The notes beneath the pieces are model-generated. The model searched no databases, was not told the DNA's origin, and was given only the letters and a program-made list of their open reading frames with translations. From the NCBI GenBank assembly GCA_947630175.1, contig CANRGJ010000010.1:32713-96712 (forward strand): a stretch of DNA of 64,000 bases, written 5' to 3'. The DNA is from an uncultured Ruminiclostridium sp. GTDB taxonomy: Bacteria; Bacillota; Clostridia; Oscillospirales; Ruminococcaceae. Positions within the stretch are counted from its first letter, which is position 1, and each line of letters starts with the position of its first letter. Made by a program: the position numbers and the translations under genes. This document shows, one piece after another, positions 6,068-17,500 of this stretch.

Positions 6068-6634
6068 ACGTGAACATATGAGGACGCTGAAAATCATGTG
6101 CGAAAAGCAACTGAGGTCATCTTATAACATATCGAGTTTGCGGACAGTAAGCCTGAAGAAATGGCAAAAAAGAAACAGATATTTGAAATTCAGTCCTTAT
6201 ATTGACACCAGAATATAAAATGTGTATAATTAATTTAAGAACAAATAAGACTTTCAAAGTTTACGAAAAATTTGCTTCAAGTGAAATTATACCAATTGAT
6301 CTTGACGAACATAACTGAACCTATATTTCTTACATTTACTATTTAATACATCTTAATGACCTTTTGATTATAAAAAGGCACATAAACTTGCCATTAGTGT
6401 TTATTTATGCTTCTCGATAATGTGATAAATAATAAATCATATTTTGATGAGCAATATTTTTCTATACTCTTGTATTCAAAGGAAAAATGCGTGGCAATTT
6501 AAAATTTTTTCAGTAGAGCAAAACACAGCAAATTAAGTATATGGTATATACAAAATACTCAAATCAAACAGTATTTTAGAGAAGCAGAGAAAGAAATTTT
6601 CCATAGATTTTTTAAATATTATGGACGGTGAAAT
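6068..6634 (+). other. Gene-free AT-rich stretch with a promoter
   Basis: No gene is supported in these 567 bases. The first ~130 look like degenerate coding sequence. A perfect promoter, TTGACA (6202-6207), 17 bp, TATAAT (6225-6230), points to the methyltransferase, implying a leader of about 400 nt, which is unusually long. A 32-codon frame from ATG 6219 overlaps the -10 box and is probably also a remnant. The last bases before 6635 have GGACGGTG as a weak SD. Confidence 0.6.
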
Positions 6635-7816
6635 ATGAATATAAATATCGTTGATTTGTTTTCAGGTGCTGGAGGGCTAACTTTTGGCTTCCAATACAAA
6701 ATAAAAAAAGATAGATTTGTGAGGAATCACCAAAATAATATTTTATTTGCAAATGAATATAATGCACAGGCTGCAAAGGCATTTCACAATAATTTTCCTA
6801 ATATACCCCTGATTCACGATGATATAGCAAATGTAACTATTGATTCAATTGCAAAATTAAACATTAACATTGAGAATATTGATTTAGTTATTGGTGGACC
6901 TCCATGTCAATCATATAGTACTGTTGGAAAAAGGCAATATGATGAACGTGCAAAAATGTATAGAGAATATATCCGATTGCTCGGAATACTTAAGCCTAAA
7001 ATGTTTATTTTTGAGAATGTAACAGGTTTACTAAGCATGAAAAATGATAATAATGAACCTGTATTAAATGATATAAAAAATATGTTTTCAGATATCTATA
7101 AAGATGGTCTTTTAAACTATATTATTAAACAAAAAGTGCTGAATGCAAAAAATTATGGTGTTCCACAAAGTAGAGATAGAGTATTTTTGGTTGGCATAAG
7201 GAGCGACCTAAACGGTAATTATTGGTCTTTTCCAACGGAAAGATATGGCACAGGACATGGTAAACTGCCATATTTAACTGTTAAAGATGCCATTTCAGAT
7301 TTACCGCATTTAAAAGAGGGAGAAACTATTGAAAATTATTCATTACCCCCCCAAAATGCATATCAAGCACTTATGCGAAATGGTAATTCAATTTTGCAAG
7401 ATCACTTTATCGGAAAATACGGTGATAAAATTAGAATGGTTATTAAAAATGTTGTTCAAGGAGAGGGCAAAAGATATTTTAATAGTCTTATAGACCAAGG
7501 CATCGTTGACAAAAAGTATTATTTAACCTCTGGTTACAATAATACATATGGAAGACTGTGGTGGGATCGACCATCAACTACAATTACAAACAGTTTCGGA
7601 ACACCTTCTGCACTAAGGTGTATTCATCCGTTGCAAAATCGATCTTTAAGTACTAGAGAGGGTGCACGGTTGCAATCATTTCCAGACTGGTTCGAGTTTT
7701 GCGGGAATAAATATGAAAAAAATTCTCAAATTGGGAATGCGGTTCCTCCGCTATTAGCTATTGAATTAGCCAAACAAGTAAAAAGATGCTTTAAAAAATG
7801 GGAGAATGAGCAATGA
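6635..7816 (+). CDS. DNA (cytosine-5) methyltransferase
   Basis: A 393-residue enzyme with the standard C5-methylase motifs in order: I DLFSGAGG (7-14, SAM binding), IV GGPPCQS (88-93 region, catalytic C91), VI ENV (near 126-128), VIII QSRDRV (about 179-184), and X GNAVPP near the C-terminus (about 371-376), with the target-recognition region between VIII and IX. It should methylate a short DNA site. It overlaps the next gene by four bases (ATGA, 7813-7816), so the two are translationally coupled. No restriction endonuclease is nearby; the partner is a GHKL-ATPase/TIR protein. The region is much richer in A+T than the rest of the ICE, suggesting a separately acquired cargo. Confidence 0.95.
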   Translation: MNINIVDLFSGAGGLTFGFQYKIKKDRFVRNHQNNILFANEYNAQAAKAFHNNFPNIPLIHDDIANVTIDSIAKLNINIENIDLVIGGPPCQSYSTVGKRQYDERAKMYREYIRLLGILKPKMFIFENVTGLLSMKNDNNEPVLNDIKNMFSDIYKDGLLNYIIKQKVLNAKNYGVPQSRDRVFLVGIRSDLNGNYWSFPTERYGTGHGKLPYLTVKDAISDLPHLKEGETIENYSLPPQNAYQALMRNGNSILQDHFIGKYGDKIRMVIKNVVQGEGKRYFNSLIDQGIVDKKYYLTSGYNNTYGRLWWDRPSTTITNSFGTPSALRCIHPLQNRSLSTREGARLQSFPDWFEFCGNKYEKNSQIGNAVPPLLAIELAKQVKRCFKKWENEQ

Positions 7817-9912
7817 GTAACGAAAACAAGAAAATGGATTTTTCTTTCGGCTGGCTTGCATTGAAATTGCTTGGCAAAAGTTTGTATTCCAATGCTTGGA
7901 GTGCAATTTCTGAATTGGTGGCAAATGGCTTTGATGCGGGAGCAAAAAATGTCTATATTTATATTAATATTGCTAAAAAAGATGATGCTATTATTGAACT
8001 GTTTGATGACGGCATAGGTATGGATAGTGACGGCATAGCCACATATGTTAAAGTTGGGTTTAACAAACGAACTGATTTGCACAAACCAACTGATGAAAAT
8101 TACTTAACAATGGGAAGAAAAGGTATTGGAAAATTAGCCGCATTATATCTTTCTGAGAATTATTATCTTATAACAAAAACATCTAAAGAAGAATCAAAAT
8201 GGCAGATGATATATAAAGAAAACTCTATTGATGAAAATGAACGACCTTTTTTGTCACAAACAGAAGGTAATATTGATATCCACTGCAATAAGCATTGGAA
8301 ATCATGTCAGACCGGTACTTTGTTGCAAATGAATCATGTAAACTTAACGGGATTGGGTAATGTAGCATTTGAAGCTCTATCAAAAAAACTTTCAAATTTC
8401 TTTGCACTTGATTCAATGGATGGTAGGAAAATCTACTTATGTGTGAATGACAAAAGTGATAATACAATTTCTTTTGAACCTGTTAAAAAGGAAATTGCTT
8501 TTAAAAATATGGCATTTATTAATTATAACTCTAAAGAAAAAAATTCAAATATACCTAAAATTATTGAAAAAAATATAGGAAATCAAATTAAGTTTCCGTT
8601 TAACAAATTGAACGGAAATCAGTTTTATGTTCACACAGTCAAAATTGATGACTTTGAGAACATTGAAAATATCAAGGTTCATGGGACTATACCTTGTACA
8701 AACATCAACGGCGAAGAAATAAAAAAAGAATATGAGTTAACAGGATGGGTTGGATTGCATGGATCGATTGATAACTCACTTGCAACTCAGAATGATCCAC
8801 TTTTTTCAAGAAATAAATTCTATAACCCAATACAACTTCGACTTTATGTTCGTAACAAACTTGCTGTCGAGAATTTTTTAAATATAATCAACAATACACA
8901 GGCATTTGTAAATTATATTGAGGGCGAAATACATTTTGATGTTTTAGATGAGGATGATTTGCCCGATATTGCGACATCAAATAGGCAAAGCTTAGATGAA
9001 CATGACCCAAGAGTATTATTTTTAGTGGAAATAATAAAGAAAGTAGTTAGTAACTTAATTAGTAAAAGGACTGATTTGGCTGAGCAAATCAAAAAACAGC
9101 AAAAAGAACTGTTAGATAAACAAAATGATAATGCTAAAAAGCAATTTTCTAAGGAAGTCGAATCAGAAGTAGAAAAATTTGAAGGTTTAACTGCATCACA
9201 GAAATCTTCACTAACAACAATAGTTTCAAGCAAAATAAAAGGTGATGTTGTTCCCAAAAGTGATTATATTGTCTTTATATCTCATTCTAGGGAGGATAAA
9301 ATATTAACAGATTTTATTTATCAAGTTCTAAAACATAAAGGTGCAAAAGATTCTGAATTTTTCTACACATCCAGAGATGATAATGTAGAACAATATGAAA
9401 ATATTGAGTCATTAGCGACCCAAATAAAGAAAAACATATTAAATGATAATGCGTTGTTACTTTACCTTACAAGCAACTCATATAAATCAAGCGAATATTG
9501 TATGTTTGAAGGTGGAGCGGGTTGGGCAACAAGAAGTGTAGGTGAATATATTGCTCTATCTTTGACCTACTCAGAGATGCCTAAATTTATAACAAATGGA
9601 AAATTTGAATTCTGCTTTGAGAAAAATAAAGATATTCCCTTAGATAGAACTACATATCTTTTCATTGTAAAAATGCTTAACAAAATTATTAAACACCTAA
9701 ATGCCGGCAGACATGCAAATGCAAAAGATGAAATTCCTGAATTTGTAGAACAAATTATACCATCAGACTTGGAACTGTTCAAGAAAAAGGAAAACATTGA
9801 AGATTATATGGATAACGATATTAAGGAATACTGGGATTTTTACATTACACAGAAACTACAGACATATATGGAAAAACGATATAAGGACTGTAACAATAAT
9901 GACAGCCAATGA
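7813..9912 (+). CDS. GHKL (HSP90/MORC-like) ATPase with C-terminal TIR domain
   Basis: A 699-residue protein. The N-terminal third carries Bergerat-fold ATPase motifs: N-box E34-L-V-A-N38-G-F-D41, G1 DDGIGM (65-70) and G2 GRKGIGK (101-107). A middle S5-like region follows, then a coiled coil (about 425-470). From about residue 477 a TIR-type domain begins with 'YIVFISHSREDK', and the putative catalytic glutamate E566 lies in SEYCMFE, matching the S-x-x-C-x-x-E pattern of NAD-cleaving TIRs. Family knowledge: MORC-like GHKL ATPases occur beside DNA methylases in restriction-like loci, and TIR effectors deplete NAD in anti-phage systems. I infer a modification-dependent abortive-infection module with the coupled methyltransferase. 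Confidence 0.88.
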   Translation: MSNENKKMDFSFGWLALKLLGKSLYSNAWSAISELVANGFDAGAKNVYIYINIAKKDDAIIELFDDGIGMDSDGIATYVKVGFNKRTDLHKPTDENYLTMGRKGIGKLAALYLSENYYLITKTSKEESKWQMIYKENSIDENERPFLSQTEGNIDIHCNKHWKSCQTGTLLQMNHVNLTGLGNVAFEALSKKLSNFFALDSMDGRKIYLCVNDKSDNTISFEPVKKEIAFKNMAFINYNSKEKNSNIPKIIEKNIGNQIKFPFNKLNGNQFYVHTVKIDDFENIENIKVHGTIPCTNINGEEIKKEYELTGWVGLHGSIDNSLATQNDPLFSRNKFYNPIQLRLYVRNKLAVENFLNIINNTQAFVNYIEGEIHFDVLDEDDLPDIATSNRQSLDEHDPRVLFLVEIIKKVVSNLISKRTDLAEQIKKQQKELLDKQNDNAKKQFSKEVESEVEKFEGLTASQKSSLTTIVSSKIKGDVVPKSDYIVFISHSREDKILTDFIYQVLKHKGAKDSEFFYTSRDDNVEQYENIESLATQIKKNILNDNALLLYLTSNSYKSSEYCMFEGGAGWATRSVGEYIALSLTYSEMPKFITNGKFEFCFEKNKDIPLDRTTYLFIVKMLNKIIKHLNAGRHANAKDEIPEFVEQIIPSDLELFKKKENIEDYMDNDIKEYWDFYITQKLQTYMEKRYKDCNNNDSQ

Positions 9913-10188
9913 TGAGAGACTTTTTACATAACTATAATATTTACAAACATATTGTTTAAAATGTGAAATTACTTTATAAATATCTTGAACGGGAACAAAA
10001 GAAAAAATTCGTTTTAATAAGCAATATAATTTAATATTCTTGATGCCTATGGTATTATCCGTGTTGTCTTAATTTGGAGCCAATTAAAATGAAAATGACT
10101 TAACATAGAAACAAGAGCCTTGATTAAAAGGCTCTTGTTTCTATTTTCTCGGCAGTTTTGCAGAAAAGAAATACAAGGAGGAAAAGCA
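9913..10188 (+). other. Intergenic region with a terminator
   Basis: AT-rich, no gene seen. An intrinsic terminator at about 10,108-10,148 has stem AAACAAGAGCCTT / AAGGCTCTTGTTT and a T-rich tail and would end the methylase/TIR transcript. Three further GAGCC-type terminators follow in the ICE with similar stems. Confidence 0.7.
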
Positions 10189-10224
10189 ATGAAAGAACTC
10201 GTTATTGACATTTTTCCCCTTTAG
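10189..10224 (+). CDS. Eleven-codon micro-ORF with a strong ribosome site
   Basis: ATG at 10,189 preceded by AAGGAGG encodes MKELVIDIFPL and stops with TAG. The SD is as good as any in the region, yet the frame is only 11 codons and lies upstream of a lipoprotein gene. A promoter overlaps its 3' half. It may be a leader peptide or the stump of a deleted gene; a comparable seven-codon frame precedes the next surface gene at 11,406. Confidence 0.35.
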   Translation: MKELVIDIFPL

Positions 10225-10233
10225 GGGTAAAAT
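10205..10233 (+). promoter_or_regulatory. Promoter of the CAP lipoprotein gene with a palindrome in its spacer
   Basis: TTGACA (10,205-10,210), 17 bp, TAAAAT (10,228-10,233). The palindrome CCCCTTTAGGGG (10,216-10,227) lies directly before the -10 box and could be an operator. Confidence 0.65.
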
Positions 10234-10279
10234 TAAGATAGGGAAAGAATAACCTTTACTTGTAGAAAGGACTAACGCT

Positions 10280-11332
10280 ATGAAAAGAAGAAATGCTTAC
10301 ACGCTTATCTCTTTACTGCTGACCGTTTCCCTGCTTCTGACTGGCTGTGCGGCTTCATCAGCAGAAGAAGTCAATAACATTATCACCGATGAAACAACTA
10401 CAACAACGGTCTCTGCTGAAACGCAAGAGCCTGAGACAAATACAACAGAAACGACAAAAGTCAGCAATACCACAAGCGAGAGCGACACTGACAGTACGAC
10501 AACAACTACAACTACCACAGCGGCAGAAACCACAGTAGCTACCACCACGACCGAAAAGGCAGTCACTACGCCTGTAACTGAAAGTGAGCCTGTTCCTGAG
10601 TGGACGGAAAACGCAATCAATAAAACTACGATGTACGTCAACACGAACGGCATTTACAGCAGAAAAAAGGCATTACAAGGCAGCACAGCCGTTAAGCAGT
10701 ACGCTCTGAACACCGCCGTTACCGTTGTCGCTCTGACCGACACCGACTATTACAAACTGACTGACGGGACGTATATCCACAAGGATTATCTGAGCCTTGG
10801 AAAGGTGACTGTTACCACCACAACTACTATAAAGCCTGTGACAACTACCACCACAACGACCGTCGCAACCGAGCCTGAGTTTGTATTCACTGAGGAAATG
10901 CGGCTTGAATATGAAAAGGAAGCCGCAAGACTTATCAATGAATTTCGTGTTGAAAACGGCTTGAAGGCTCTTGAATGGAACGAGATTATGCACCAAGCAA
11001 CAAGAATAAGGGCGGAAGAAGAAACAATCCAAATAGGACACGAACGTCCCAATGGAGAAACCTACTCTGATCTTTTAGTTGAATTAGGGTATTGGGACAG
11101 TTTGGACGAATTTTGGGAACTTGAAAATCAAGGTCTTGTATGTAGCCCTGGCGAATGTTTATGTTGGGGTGGCGCATATACTCCAGAGGAAGCTGTACAA
11201 AGTTGGATAGACTCTAAACCACATAGAGAAAACTTATTAGAAAAAGAACCAAGATTCTCAAAAATGGCAGTTGGTCTTTTCTATTATGAGGAATGGGATT
11301 CTTTCTATTGGGTATATTGGTATATGTTTTAA
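10280..11332 (+). CDS. Thr-rich lipoprotein with SH3-like and CAP (SCP) domains
   Basis: 350 residues. The N-terminus is a lipoprotein signal with lipobox LLLTGC (Cys 23), so the protein is anchored to the outer face of the membrane. A Thr/Ser-rich spacer (about 30-110) is followed by an SH3-like segment (about 115-175: 'MYVNTNGIYSRK', 'YYKLTDGTYIHKDYL'), a second Thr run, and a CAP/SCP domain (about 200-350) with 'LINEFRVENGLKALEWNE', 'QIGHERPNGE' and 'SWIDSKPHRENLL'. CAP proteins are secreted and their bacterial roles are poorly known. The place before the giant adhesin suggests a part in donor-recipient contact (inference). GAAAGGA precedes the ATG. Confidence 0.82.
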   Translation: MKRRNAYTLISLLLTVSLLLTGCAASSAEEVNNIITDETTTTTVSAETQEPETNTTETTKVSNTTSESDTDSTTTTTTTTAAETTVATTTTEKAVTTPVTESEPVPEWTENAINKTTMYVNTNGIYSRKKALQGSTAVKQYALNTAVTVVALTDTDYYKLTDGTYIHKDYLSLGKVTVTTTTTIKPVTTTTTTTVATEPEFVFTEEMRLEYEKEAARLINEFRVENGLKALEWNEIMHQATRIRAEEETIQIGHERPNGETYSDLLVELGYWDSLDEFWELENQGLVCSPGECLCWGGAYTPEEAVQSWIDSKPHRENLLEKEPRFSKMAVGLFYYEEWDSFYWVYWYMF

Positions 11333-11347
11333 AGTAAAAATATAGAA

Positions 11348-11379
11348 TTGAGAGCCTTGTTATTCAAGGCTCTTTTTCA
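11348..11379 (+). terminator. Intrinsic terminator after the CAP lipoprotein
   Basis: Stem TTGAGAGCCTTG / CAAGGCTCTTTTTCAA with loop TTATT, U-rich on the 3' side. Confidence 0.8.
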
Positions 11380-11405
11380 ATAAATTCATGAAAGGAGTGT
11401 AAACT

Positions 11406-11429
11406 ATGAAATATTTTGATAGCTCCTGA
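11406..11429 (+). CDS. Seven-codon micro-ORF with a strong ribosome site
   Basis: AAAGGAG lies eight bases before ATG 11,406; the frame encodes MKYFDSS and stops. The stop overlaps the left arm of a GCTCC/GGAGC hairpin, and an intrinsic terminator (about 11,447-11,477, AAGAAGCC...GGCTTCTTTTT) follows before the adhesin gene. The SD/mini-frame/hairpin/terminator order is what a translation-dependent attenuator would need; a gene stump is the alternative. Confidence 0.35.
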   Translation: MKYFDSS

Positions 11430-11446
11430 CGACGGAGCGCAAACCC

Positions 11447-11477
11447 AAGAAGCCTTGCAACGCAGGGCTTCTTTTTA
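11447..11477 (+). terminator. Terminator or attenuator before the adhesin gene
   Basis: AAGAAGCC / GGCTTCTT stem around a TTGCAACGCA-type loop followed by TTTTTAT, 40 bp upstream of the adhesin start. It would stop transcripts from upstream unless relieved. Confidence 0.7.
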
Positions 11478-11518
11478 TATATACAAAAACAAATTTTGAA
11501 GAAAGGAAAAAAGACATA

Positions 11519-14500
11519 ATGAACAAATTCTTTAAGAAAATTGTTTCTGCTGTCCTGTCGGTCACAACCGCCGCTAGTGCAATCGGCTCGACGGGTCTGG
11601 CAGGAATTGTTTCGGCTGCGGGTGAGCATACTGTTGACTCAAACTACATATACTATTGGGTTGGTATGAGTGAACTTCGTCCAGCCTTTTTTGTACACGA
11701 CTTGAGTGGTAAAGGTGTTTACACCGATGAAGGCAAAGAAGTGGGAAATGGACAATATCCCCTGTTGACTGTCGATGATAAATATGTTGGATATTGCATA
11801 GACTTAGACAGTTCTTCGGGGTCAGGAGAAACCACGGGCTTTGCAGAAAGTTCAAAGTCTATAAAGAACAAAGACAAAATCGCACTTGTGCTTTCCTACG
11901 GCTACACAGGTAAAACAAAGTACAGTAGTTTATATTCCGTTCCTGCGGGCTGGGCTGGCACAGAAGAACAAGCCTACGGAAATACTGTTGAAAGAATTGC
12001 TACACAGCTTCTTATTTGGTACTTTGCCGAAGGTTGGTACAACAAGACTGGCAGTCAGTATTCAGCTGAAAACATACTCTTAGCCTACACTTCTCACAAT
12101 ACTATGGTAACTGTGAGAGAAGCTGTGAGAACCGTATATCGTCAGATTTTAAACAATGTAAACAGTTTTGACGGCACAAAGCCCTCGTTCGACGGCAGTA
12201 CGCAGACTTTGAAGTATAACAGCAGTACAAAAAATTGGTCTTTAACGCTGACCGATACCAATAATGTTGTCGGAAACTTCAATTGGACATCGCAAAATGG
12301 TGTTACTGTAAGCGTAAGCGGAAATAAGATAACCTTTACATCATCAAGCAAAATCAGTAATAGAGAATTTATAGCAACAAGAAAAACCGATTCAACTTTT
12401 TCGGGCTATTACCCTAATTGCTTGGTACGCTCCAGTAGCGCTTCGGGTTCTAACTATCAGGATTGTGTAATTCCTGCAACCACAGACTATTACAACACTT
12501 CTGTGACCCTTAATGCTGAAGATTCAACGGGTGACGCCAGAATCGAAAAAGTTCTGATAGATGCAAACGGTAAAGAGATAAACCCAAGCAACCGAGAATA
12601 TTCTACTTATATCAACGCACTGACGTTCAGAGTGTACACGGATATGATGAGCGCTGTTCAAGGCACAAATAATAACAAGGTGCTTTTCAAAGGTTCAGCA
12701 GGACATTACACATTTACCACAACTGTTGACAGCGGCGTTACGACCGAGTTGAAACTCAACGGCGGCGGTTATACTGACCTGATTGGTCTTCCCACAGGAC
12801 AATACTATATTAGAGAAATAAACGGTCTTGACGGGTGGTCCTCGGACGCTGCAAGTGATGTTATAGGAGTAAGCGTTTCTGCAGGGGAAAGCAGCTCGGA
12901 TAACACAGTAACTTTCACCAACACGCCCGACGTAGGCTCCATTCAGATACAGAAAGAATTGATTAAAAACGGCGGCAAGTATAGCGGGTCTACCGCAGAA
13001 AAGAATACGGCGATCAGCAATCTGTATTTTAGAGTATTTAATACAGCAGTTGACGGCGGTACTCATCATCCCACTGGCTCTCCGTTAACTTTTAGCGGAA
13101 CCAGCAGTGACGGTTACAAATATGATGAAAAAGGCAGCGTAACCGAATTAGGGCTTAATTTTATAAGTGCGCCTGCCAGTCAGAATTTGCCAGACGGTTC
13201 TGTAAATATAACAAACCTTCCTGTTGGTGAATACGCTGTTGTTGAAAACAAGAGGGTTGACGACAACTGGGAAGCGAACACGAACTATATTATTGTTGAG
13301 GTTGATAAAGACAAGAACGTAACGGCAAAATTTGTAAACGAGATCACTACCGAAGGCGGTTTGTCAATCGAGAAAAAACTGACAAAGAACGGCGAAGATT
13401 ACAAACCCTCGGATTACCAGACGATTCTCAGCAAAATTACATTTCAAATATCCGCTAACAAGGATATGAGCAATCCGCTAAAATTCACAGGTACAGCAGG
13501 TTCATATAATTACACCGAAAGCGGCGGAACGTCTGAACTTAAGCTGAATACTTCAACAGGTAAGTTGACGGCTCTCAAAATTCCAGAAGGTACCTATTGG
13601 GTAAAGGAATTAGGCGCAGGCGGTGATTATTCCGTCGTAGGCGATAACCCTCAGCAGGTCACGATCAAAGCTGACGGCTCAACTGCAAAAGTGACATTTG
13701 TAAACAACAAAGACACAGGCAACGGCAAAATAATCAAGACCTTCGTCAACAATTCGCACAAGCTCTCTGCCGCAGAGATAGCCGAGCTTGCAGGACAGAT
13801 ATATTTCACTGTGCAAAACGAAGCAGGAGAATATATTGTAGGTTCGCAATCTGCGCTCCAATCAGCAGACGGCTCAAATAAAAACTATTCATTCAGCAGC
13901 ACAACAACCTTAGTGAAAAATGCAACACACTTTGCACCAGGCATTGACTGCACACTGACAATCACAGGCTTACCCACAGGAACATACACGGTAACCGAGT
14001 ATTGCTCTGCAGAAGGATATGAACCCACAAACGGCGCAGTACAGACAATAAAAGTGGAAAAAGGCAAAACCGCTGAAGCTAAGTTTACAAACACATACCG
14101 CATGCCCGAAATCGGCACACTCGCCACTATCAACGGTGAAAAGGCAGGGTACAAAACAGCGGCAAATACCACGATACGCATTGATGATGTTATCACCTAT
14201 CAGGACCTTATCACAAATGAAAAGTACACCGTAAAAGGTGTGATTTATGATAAGTCCACTGGCAAGCCGTTCATGGTAAACGGCAAGGAAGTTACAGCAG
14301 AAAAGACATTCACTGCTACAAACGCAAACGGAACTGTTTCAGTAAGTTTTGACATTCCCGCAAGCGTTATCACAGAAAAGACCTCTCTTGTAGTCTTTGA
14401 ACAGCTTTTGCTCGGCAGCACCGTTCTCGCATCACATGAGGACATCAACGACGACGGACAGACAGTTGTTATCCACGTCCCCGAAATCGGCACGGTTGCC

Positions 14501-17500
14501 ACTGTAAACGATGAAAAGGACGTATTTGCTAAAGAAGGTACTATCACTATTAAGGACGTTATTTCTTATTCCGACCTTATCCAGAGTTCTCGTTTCACAG
14601 CGGGTGGTGACAAGACCTATTACATCAAGGGTACACTTTACGACAAATCAACAGGCAGACCGTTCCTTGTAGACGGCGCACAGGTAACTGCGACAAAAGC
14701 ATTTACAACCGAGACGGAAAACGGCACTGTTGAAATGACATTTACGTTCGACGCAAGCGCAATCACCAAGAAGACCGACCTTGTTGTTTTTGAGGAGTTG
14801 AGCTTCCACGACGTTATTATTGCAGATGAAAAGGACATCAACAGCACATCACAGACCATTACCGTACACACACCTGACATCGGCACTACCGCTACCGTCA
14901 ACGACGAAAAGGACGCATTTGCGGCAGAAGGCAACATAACCCTCAAGGACACTGTTGCTTATACCGACCTTATTGTAGGTAAATCCTACACAGTTACAGG
15001 CGTACTGATGAACAAGACTACAAACAGTCCTCTGCTCGTTGACGGCAAACAGGTAACAGGCTCGGCGACATTTATTGCTCAGACCGCAAACGGCACGGTT
15101 GATGTATACTTTACCTTTAATGCAAGCGGCATTACTGTAAAGACGGACGTTGTAGCATACGAAAATCTGTATTACGACGGAATAGAACTGGCAGTACACG
15201 CCGACATCAACGACCGCAATCAAACGATCACCCTGCATACACCTGACATCGGCACTACCGCCACAGTCAATAATGAGAAGGAAATTTTCTCAGCTGATGG
15301 CAACATAACCCTCAAAGATACTGTTGCATACACCGACCTTATCGTTGGTAAATCTTACACTGTTAAGGGCGTTTTAATGGATAAGTCCACTAATGCACCT
15401 TTCCTTGTAGGCGGCAAGCAAGTTGAATCACAGGCGACATTTACTGCTACTACTGCAAACGGCAGTGTAGATGTAAACTTCACTTTTGATGTTTCGGCAA
15501 TAAGCAAAAACACAAATCTGGTAGTCTTCGAGGAATTGTATCTCGGTTCTACCACTGTAAAACTGGCAGAAGAAAAGAATATCAACAATCCCGACCAGAC
15601 AATCACCGTACACGCTCCTACCGTTGGAACTGTTGCAACCGTAAACGGTGAACACGACACATTTACGGCAAACAAGACCATAACCATAAAGGACGTTGTA
15701 AGCTACACCGACCTGATAGTTGGCAAGTCCTACACCGTTAAGGGTGTACTTATGGACAAAGCAACAGGTGAGCCTTTCCTCGTAAACGGTAAGGAAATCA
15801 CATCGGCAACAACATTTACGGCAACCGCAGCTAACGGTACTGCAAATGTAACATTTGTTTTCGACGTGAGCGCAATCACTAAAAACACGAATCTCGTTGC
15901 ATATGAAGAACTGTACTTCGACCAGACTTCAAGAAAGATAGCGGAACATAAGGATATTGAGGATAAAGGACAGACCATTACTGTACACAATCCTCAGATC
16001 GGTACCACCGCTACCGTCGGTGACAACGAAAAGGACGATTTTGCAGTAGGTTTTGTAACAATCAAGGACGTTGTAAGCTATACCGACCTTGTACCCAACA
16101 AAGAATACAAGGTAACAGGCGTTCTCATGAACAAAAACACAGGTAAGGAACTGCTTATCGGTGGCAACACTGTAACAAGTGAAGCTACCTTTATTCCTAC
16201 CACAGCAGACGGAACAGTTGAGGTAACCTTTACATTTGACGCTACCGAATTGACCGAAAACACAAAGGTAGTTGTATTTGAACATCTGTATCTGGGTACC
16301 TTGGAACTGACAGCTCACACCGACATCAACGACGAGGGACAGACCATTACCCTGCACAAGCCCGACGCTCAGACTACTGCTATCATCGGCGAGGATAAAG
16401 AGATTTTTGCCGCATTTGGTGAAATCACTCTGACTGATACAGTGGACTACACCGACCTTATAATCGGCAAGACTTACACCGTTAAGGGCAAACTGTACGA
16501 CAAGGCTACCAATGCACCTTTCCTTGTAGACGGCAAAGAAGTGACCGCCGAAACCACATTTACTGCAACTACCGCTGACGGAAGCGTTGAAGTTACATTT
16601 ACCTTTGACGTAAGCGGTATTACCGAAACCACTGACCTTGTGGCGTTTGAAAATATGTACCACGACGGTCTGGAAATCGTAGTACACGCAGACATCAACG
16701 ACGAAAGCCAGACTATCAAGGTGCGTACACCTCATATCACAACTGTTGCGACCGTAAGCGGCGAAACAATTGTTGATGAAAAGGAAGTATTTGCACAGGG
16801 TATAATCACTGTCAAAGACATTGTTTCCTACACCGACCTGATAATCGGCAAGGAATACACAGTAAAGGGTATTCTGATTGATAAGTCAACAGGTGAAGCG
16901 TGGATAGATAATACTGGCAATCCCATTGCAGGGCAGACTACATTTACCGCTGAAGCAAACGAAGGAAGCGTTGAGGTTACGTTCACATTTGACGCACAGG
17001 GCGTAGACAAAGAAACGGATCTCGTTGTATTCCAGAAGCTGTACAACATCGGCATTGAAATCTGCAATCACGAAGACATCAACGACGCAGGACAGACCAT
17101 TAAAATGAGAAGTCCTGAAATCGGCACAGTTGCAGAGACCGACAACGGCAAGAAGGAAACATTTGCGGTGGGCGAGGTAACAATCGTTGACACCGTTGAA
17201 TACCACGACCTTATCGTAGGTAAAGAATATACGGTTACAGGCGTTTTGATGAACAAGGCTACAAACAAGCCCCTGCTGATAGGCGGCAAGGAAGTAACCG
17301 CTGAAACCACATTCACCGCAGAAACTACTGACGGCGAAGTGACTGTTACATTCACGTTTATTGCTGACGAAATAGTTACCAAGACTACCGTCGTTGCCTT
17401 TGAAACACTCTACCACAATGACGTTGAATTTGCGGTTCATGCCGACATCAATGATGAAGACCAGACCGTAATTCTTCACAAGCCCTCAATTCACACCACC

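Noticed and set aside
6635..9912. Classical type II restriction-modification system
   Set aside because: No recognisable endonuclease motif in the partner gene; it has GHKL and TIR domains instead.
10297..10653. Minus-strand Val-rich frame opposite the CAP lipoprotein
   Set aside because: A shadow of Thr-rich codons (ACN/NGT) on the plus strand; no ribosome site.
13885..17479. Many long minus-strand frames opposite the adhesin
   Set aside because: They repeat with the VaFE units and are codon-complement shadows.
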